Positions 60,227 to 64,000 of a stretch of DNA of 64,000 nt are shown here, piece after piece; the stretch's first letter is position 1; every line of letters begins with the position of its first letter. This DNA is from Xenorhabdus eapokensis (GTDB lineage: Bacteria; Pseudomonadota; Gammaproteobacteria; Enterobacterales; Enterobacteriaceae). The DNA is taken from positions 70,419 to 134,418 of the forward strand of contig NZ_MKGQ01000011.1 of the NCBI RefSeq assembly GCF_001908105.1, written 5' to 3'. The notes beneath the pieces were generated by a model that worked only from the letters and a program-made list of their open reading frames with translations, was not told where the DNA came from and ran no database searches. Made by a program: the position numbers and the translations under genes.

Positions 60227-60898
60227 TTAAGCAATATTTAAGTATTTATGGGTTTGCATCGAAAAACGCCAATTACGGGCAATACACGTTTCGATGCACA
60301 GGCGGGTAGCATCTTCTTTCTGGCTAATCGGCTGTAAGGCAATAACCGGACTAGGATTTCCATCAAGCATAATCAATAATTCATCCAATACTTCAATATC
60401 GCGCTGCCGCCCGACAGGATGTTTAATTTCATTAGCACGTTTCATAGCCTCAGGCAAAACCTGATAGCCTCCACGCATTTTCACTTTCGGAGAAACCGTC
60501 ACCCACGTTTTGTCAGAGCATTGAATCGCATGTGTACCACTCGTCTCAATCTGACATTGATAGCCTTCACTTTCCAGTGTTTCCGTCAAAGGACGTAGGT
60601 CATATAAGCACGGTTCTCCTCCGGTAATAACAATATGCTTTGCACTGTAACCTTGGCGAGTGAATATGTTTAGCAATTGTTTTGCACTGGCAACGCCCCA
60701 CAGATCACTGTCTTGCGATTTCAGCAAGATATTTTCCATCGGCTGCTGTTTATCAGCCTCTTTTTCCCACGTGTGTTTGGTATCACACCAACTACACCCT
60801 ACCGGACATCCTTGTAATCGAATGAAAACCGAAGGTACACCGGTAAACACTCCTTCTCCCTGTAAAGTTTGGAAGATTTCATTTATTGGGTAAATCAT
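60227..60898 (-). CDS. queE: 7-carboxy-7-deazaguanine synthase QueE
   Basis: Radical SAM enzyme that turns 6-carboxytetrahydropterin into 7-carboxy-7-deazaguanine. It is 223 aa. The cluster cysteines are Cys31, Cys35 and Cys38 (CPVGCSWCDTKH), the CxxxCxxC spacing of radical SAM proteins. ITGGEPCLYDL is the SAM-binding GGE motif. It is divergent from the permease gene and convergent with queD. Confidence 0.96.
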   Translation of the reverse strand: MIYPINEIFQTLQGEGVFTGVPSVFIRLQGCPVGCSWCDTKHTWEKEADKQQPMENILLKSQDSDLWGVASAKQLLNIFTRQGYSAKHIVITGGEPCLYDLRPLTETLESEGYQCQIETSGTHAIQCSDKTWVTVSPKVKMRGGYQVLPEAMKRANEIKHPVGRQRDIEVLDELLIMLDGNPSPVIALQPISQKEDATRLCIETCIARNWRFSMQTHKYLNIA

Positions 60899-61065
60899 AA
60901 AAAAACTCTGGTTTTAATAAACTGCCCGTTATTATTACAGATATCTATCCCGCGAACATCCATCTTTATGGTATCGTACTAGGTTGCTTTTGCTGGCATC
61001 TCACGCCAGACAGAGCATCGTATGCCTAAATACTCTCAGGCTGAAAGGATAGATGGGAATAACGA

Positions 61066-62451
61066 ATGCAAAATAATGAAAATCAGCTTAAACAGGGTCT
61101 AAGCGTGCGGCATATCCGCTTTATGGCTTTAGGCTCTGCAATAGGCACAGGGCTGTTTTATGGCTCAGCAGCAGCAATACAGCAAGCTGGCCCCGCGGTA
61201 TTGCTGGCCTATTTAATCGGCGGCGCTGCCGTATTTATCGTGATGAGAGCACTGGGCGAAATGGCCGTTCACCATCCTGTTTCTGGTTCTTTTTCGCAAT
61301 ATGCCAGCCATTATCTGGGGCCTTTGGCCGGTTTTTTAACTGGCTGGATCTATATTCTTGAAATGCTGTTTGTTTGCCTGGCTGATATTACCGCCTTCGG
61401 CACATATATGAAGCTCTGGTTCCCGCATGTTGATCAATGGATTTGGGTTTTAGGCATTGTATGTTTTATTGGTGCCTTGAACCTGTGTCACGTAAAAATC
61501 TTTGGTGAGATGGAGTTTTGGCTTTCAATCATTAAAGTCACCGCCATTATTGCCATGATTATCGGCGGCCTTGTCATTATGTTTTACGGTTTCGGACAAA
61601 CAACTGAGCATGCAACCGGCCTGTCTAATTTATGGGAGCATGGTGGCTTTATGCCAAATGGTATCAGTGGGGTGATAGCCTCATTCGCCATTGTTATGTT
61701 TGCTTTTGGTGGCATAGAAGTCATTGGCATCACTGCCAGTGAAGCGAAAAATCCAGAAAAAACGATCCCTCAGGCAATTAATGCGGTTCCGTTTCGTATC
61801 TTAATCTTCTATGTTTTAACGCTGTGTATCCTGATGAGCATCTATCCATGGAATCAAATTGGTCAGGATGGAAGCCCATTCGTACAGATTTTTTCCAATT
61901 TAGGCATTAATTCGGCTGCAAATATTCTGAATGTGGTCGTGATTACCGCGGCTATTTCCGCTATCAATAGTGATATTTTTGGTGCGGGCAGGATGATGTA
62001 TGGTATGGCACAAGAAGGACAAGCTCCCGAATCATTCAAAAAACTAACTCGTAATGGTGTGCCCTGGATGACGGTTCTTGTCATGACTGCGGTTCTGTTA
62101 CTTGGCGTGGTGCTGAATTATTTGATCCCAGACGAGATCTTCATTCTTATCGCTTCTGTTGCCACATTTGCAACCGTCTGGGTATGGTTGATGATTTTAG
62201 TCTCGCAAATTGCCATGCGTCGCCAAATGAGTGCGGAAGAAGTCAAGACACTAAAATTCCCAATTCCGATGTGGCCCATCGCCCCAATCATCACGCTTGT
62301 TTTCATGGTCAGTGTCATCGTATTACTGGGTTATTTTGAGCAAACACGAGACGCACTATATGTTGGTCTAGGTTGGGTATTTATTCTGACTCTGGCCTAT
62401 TTCTTCGGTGTAAAGAAGAAACCATCAGAAAAATATTCTTCTAAATCATAA
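61066..62451 (+). CDS. APC-family amino acid permease, ProY-like
   Basis: Inner-membrane amino acid/proton symporter of the AAT group. It is 461 aa with 12 membrane segments; [20 protein letters not shown] starts the first and the consensus [19 protein letters not shown] lies at ~210-230. It resembles E. coli ProY most closely in my memory, including SIYPWNQIG; ProY-like proteins have been linked to proline or histidine uptake, so the substrate is uncertain. AAAGGA precedes the start. A strong terminator follows. Confidence 0.85.
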   Translation: MQNNENQLKQGLSVRHIRFMALGSAIGTGLFYGSAAAIQQAGPAVLLAYLIGGAAVFIVMRALGEMAVHHPVSGSFSQYASHYLGPLAGFLTGWIYILEMLFVCLADITAFGTYMKLWFPHVDQWIWVLGIVCFIGALNLCHVKIFGEMEFWLSIIKVTAIIAMIIGGLVIMFYGFGQTTEHATGLSNLWEHGGFMPNGISGVIASFAIVMFAFGGIEVIGITASEAKNPEKTIPQAINAVPFRILIFYVLTLCILMSIYPWNQIGQDGSPFVQIFSNLGINSAANILNVVVITAAISAINSDIFGAGRMMYGMAQEGQAPESFKKLTRNGVPWMTVLVMTAVLLLGVVLNYLIPDEIFILIASVATFATVWVWLMILVSQIAMRRQMSAEEVKTLKFPIPMWPIAPIITLVFMVSVIVLLGYFEQTRDALYVGLGWVFILTLAYFFGVKKKPSEKYSSKS

Positions 62452-62460
62452 TCATATTTC

Positions 62461-62490
62461 AAAAAGCGTCGGAGATTACCGACGCTTTTT
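62461..62490. terminator. Bidirectional terminator between the permease and yafD
   Basis: AAAAAGCGTCGG and CCGACGCTTTTT form a perfect 12-bp stem with a 6-nt loop between convergent genes. Confidence 0.88.
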
Positions 62491-62527
62491 ATCCATTAGT
62501 TATCATTACACAAAGAAATCGTTATAA

Positions 62528-63361
62528 TTATAAAGAGAAGTTCACCATTAATGGGTTGTGATCAGAAGCACCGGTCATTACAACTGTTGCACGGGAAACT
62601 TTTAATTCACGATAAAAAATAAAATCCAGCGGTTTGCCAAAAACAATCGTTCTATGATCATCATTAAAATAGACTTCTTTCAAGTGCATACGATGTGCGA
62701 AACGTTCTAATATTTTTAATCTCTGCCGACTCCACGCATTAAAATCTCCAGCAAAAATAACGGGGCCATTATGTAAGTTTATATGAATGCCAATGTTATT
62801 TAATTGCCGACTATAAACATCAACACCAAGACTAAAATTAATGGCATGCACGTTTATCACCATCAACTGGCGTTTATCTGGCAATGGATAAATCGTAATT
62901 AATGACGATTTAGATAACCGGAATATCGGTTCTTTTTCACGCAGTGGGTAACAATAAATCGGTGAAGACGATGCTAATGTCATCACACCTGATGGATGTT
63001 GAGGGATAGCAAATGCAGGAACCTGATCCGCAACTAAGCCACTGTCTGTAATGAATTTCAATAAGGCAGGGGTCGTTTGTGCTTCTTGTAGCAAGACAAG
63101 ATCGCTCTTCTCAATCAAGGAAGCCAAAACATGTTGCCATGATGGGCGTTGTTGTTTATAGATATTCCAGATAGCGACAGAAAGTTCGCAATTATGGTCA
63201 AGAAGCGGTTCTCCGCGTGGTAACGATGCATCCTCAAGTAATTGCTTAGAAGTAGGAAAAACCCGTTCCACAGGCTGTCCAGCAGCATATCTCACAGCAA
63301 AATTCTTTTGAGCGTAATCTTTTCTCACCCAGCTTCTTCTTAAATAACTATTTCTGATCAA
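62528..63361 (-). CDS. yafD: Endonuclease/exonuclease/phosphatase family protein YafD
   Basis: Member of the exonuclease III/DNase I-like metal-dependent phosphodiesterase fold; the substrate in E. coli is unknown. It is 277 aa from a TTG at 63361, which has GGGGGAAAC in front; a GTG at 63328 would give 266 aa and is nearer the E. coli N-terminus (RKDYAQKNFAVRYAAGQP). Conserved motifs are WNIYKQQR, LLQEAQTTP, GDFNAWSRQR, and the terminal ASDHNPLMV with the catalytic His. The neighbouring rRNA operon matches E. coli, where yafD lies near rrnH. Confidence 0.9.
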   Translation of the reverse strand: MIRNSYLRRSWVRKDYAQKNFAVRYAAGQPVERVFPTSKQLLEDASLPRGEPLLDHNCELSVAIWNIYKQQRPSWQHVLASLIEKSDLVLLQEAQTTPALLKFITDSGLVADQVPAFAIPQHPSGVMTLASSSPIYCYPLREKEPIFRLSKSSLITIYPLPDKRQLMVINVHAINFSLGVDVYSRQLNNIGIHINLHNGPVIFAGDFNAWSRQRLKILERFAHRMHLKEVYFNDDHRTIVFGKPLDFIFYRELKVSRATVVMTGASDHNPLMVNFSL

Positions 63362-63657
63362 GTTTCCCCCAGCTTATTTCAGCACCTTTTACCTCCACTA
63401 ATATGACATCTTAGTAATTGATTTCAATCTCTAGTGTTTAAAAAACCAACATACCTGTATAACTCTATAATAACAACACAATATGCTAATAAAACAATTA
63501 TTCATTAGAATTAGTAGAGTAATTTGTTTAATATTAAATAAATAAACATTAATATTTTTGATAAGTATCAAAAAAGTATCATATTCAAGGAGTAAATTTC
63601 TCTTGGCTAAGAGACATATAAGAAGGATATAAGTAATAAACTATAAATTAGGCAATA
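63362..63657. other. AT-rich region between yafD and the rRNA operon terminator
   Basis: About 300 bp of strongly AT-rich DNA with no open frame worth calling. It should contain the yafD promoter, read leftwards. Confidence 0.5.
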
Positions 63658-63693
63658 GAAAACCCCCTGAGAGATATCTCTCAGGGGGTTTTC
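63658..63693 (-). terminator. Terminator of the rRNA operon
   Basis: A 36-nt perfect palindrome: GAAAACCCCCTGAGAGAT pairs entirely with its complement, giving a stem with CCCCC/GGGGG and a run of T residues on the minus-strand side. It lies directly after tRNA-Asp. Confidence 0.92.
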
Positions 63694-63702
63694 TATATAC
63701 GG

Positions 63703-63779
63703 TGGCGGTGCGGACGGGACTCGAACCCGCGACCCCCGGCGTGACAGGCCGGTATTCTAACCAACTGAACTACCGCACC
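63703..63779 (-). tRNA. tRNA-Asp (anticodon GTC)
   Basis: A 77-nt cloverleaf on the minus strand starting GGTGCGGTAGTTCAG with the GTC anticodon in CCTGTCACG, GGTTCGAGTCCC in the T arm, and an encoded CCA end. It differs from the remembered E. coli tRNA-Asp mainly in compensating acceptor-stem and anticodon-stem pairs. It is the distal gene of the rRNA operon, as in E. coli rrnC and rrnH. Queuosine forms at its position 34, and GluQ then glutamylates it. Confidence 0.97.
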
Positions 63780-63832
63780 ACCGATTTTTTTTACCTTGCT
63801 GCCTTTTATGCCAGCAACAAAGGTTTAATTGA

Positions 63833-63952
63833 ATGTCTGGCAGTTCCCTACTCTCACATGGGGAGACCCCACACTACCATCGGCGCTACGGCGTTTCACT
63901 ACTGAGTTCGGCATGGGGTCAGGTGGGACCACCGCGCTCTTGCCGCCAGACA
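63833..63952 (-). rRNA. rrf: 5S ribosomal RNA
   Basis: A 120-nt 5S gene on the minus strand, nearly identical to the E. coli one: TGTCTGGCGGC at the 5' end, CCATGCCGAACTCAG in the middle, and GCCAGACAT closing the terminal stem. The 23S gene lies past the right edge; 63953-64000 is the 23S-5S spacer. Confidence 0.97.
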
Positions 63953-64000
63953 AATCCTGTTTTCAATCCCGAACAAGCTGTTTTCTCTCTCTGAAACTTT

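Overview
The window looks like a chromosomal segment of an enteric gammaproteobacterium of the Morganellaceae, most likely Xenorhabdus or a close relative such as Photorhabdus. The reasons are gene content and protein similarity to Escherichia coli recalled from memory, moderately AT-rich coding sequence with very AT-rich intergenic DNA, and E. coli gene blocks that are intact inside but joined in a different order. No database search was possible, so the genus is an inference.

Layout. 1-5680: partial dgt, divergent mtnN-btuF, convergent erpA, hemL, then a low-GC stretch with one unrecognised gene where E. coli carries fhuACDB. 5681-22833: a long core block with hrpB-mrcB, sfsA, dksA, gluQ, pcnB-folK, panB-panC, yadG-yadH, can, hpt, yacC and speE-speD. 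23107-30797: a transport block with an afuABC-type ABC importer, a MATE pump and a CyuP/DlsT-type serine/cysteine carrier. 30798-32615: AT-rich DNA around an orphan FimB/FimE-type tyrosine recombinase. 32616-36125: btsT-yjiX-yjiA, with a strong terminator inside the gene set. 36428-40365: an accessory run of an OpgE-like phosphoethanolamine transferase, a divergent methionine aminopeptidase paralogue and a Fic protein. 40421-59553: mutS-miaE, then rpoS, nlpD, pcm, surE, truD, ispF, ispD and ftsB, then the sulfate assimilation genes cysC-N-D-G and cysH-I-J. 59830-63361: queD, queE, a ProY-like permease and yafD. 63703-64000: the distal end of an rRNA operon on the minus strand (5S rRNA, tRNA-Asp, terminator).

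How the genes work together. cysDNC activates sulfate to PAPS, cysH and cysIJ reduce it to sulfide, and cysG makes the siroheme needed by CysI. mtnN recycles the methylthioadenosine made by SpeE, which uses the aminopropyl donor from SpeD. panB-panC make pantothenate, although panD is not next to them. queD and queE make the queuosine precursor; tRNA-Asp is a queuosine substrate. rpoS sits in its usual surE-pcm-nlpD-rpoS cluster.

Most notable points: pcnB almost certainly starts at an AUU codon; a second type of MetAP has a rewritten S1 pocket but intact metal ligands; a perfect 14-bp terminator separates btsT from yjiX; the orphan recombinase lies beside 900 bp without genes; a Fic protein has a variant inhibitory motif and an in-frame 12-bp repeat; and an unrecognised AT-rich gene occupies the fhu position. 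I did not find a convincing new multi-gene defence or secretion system.
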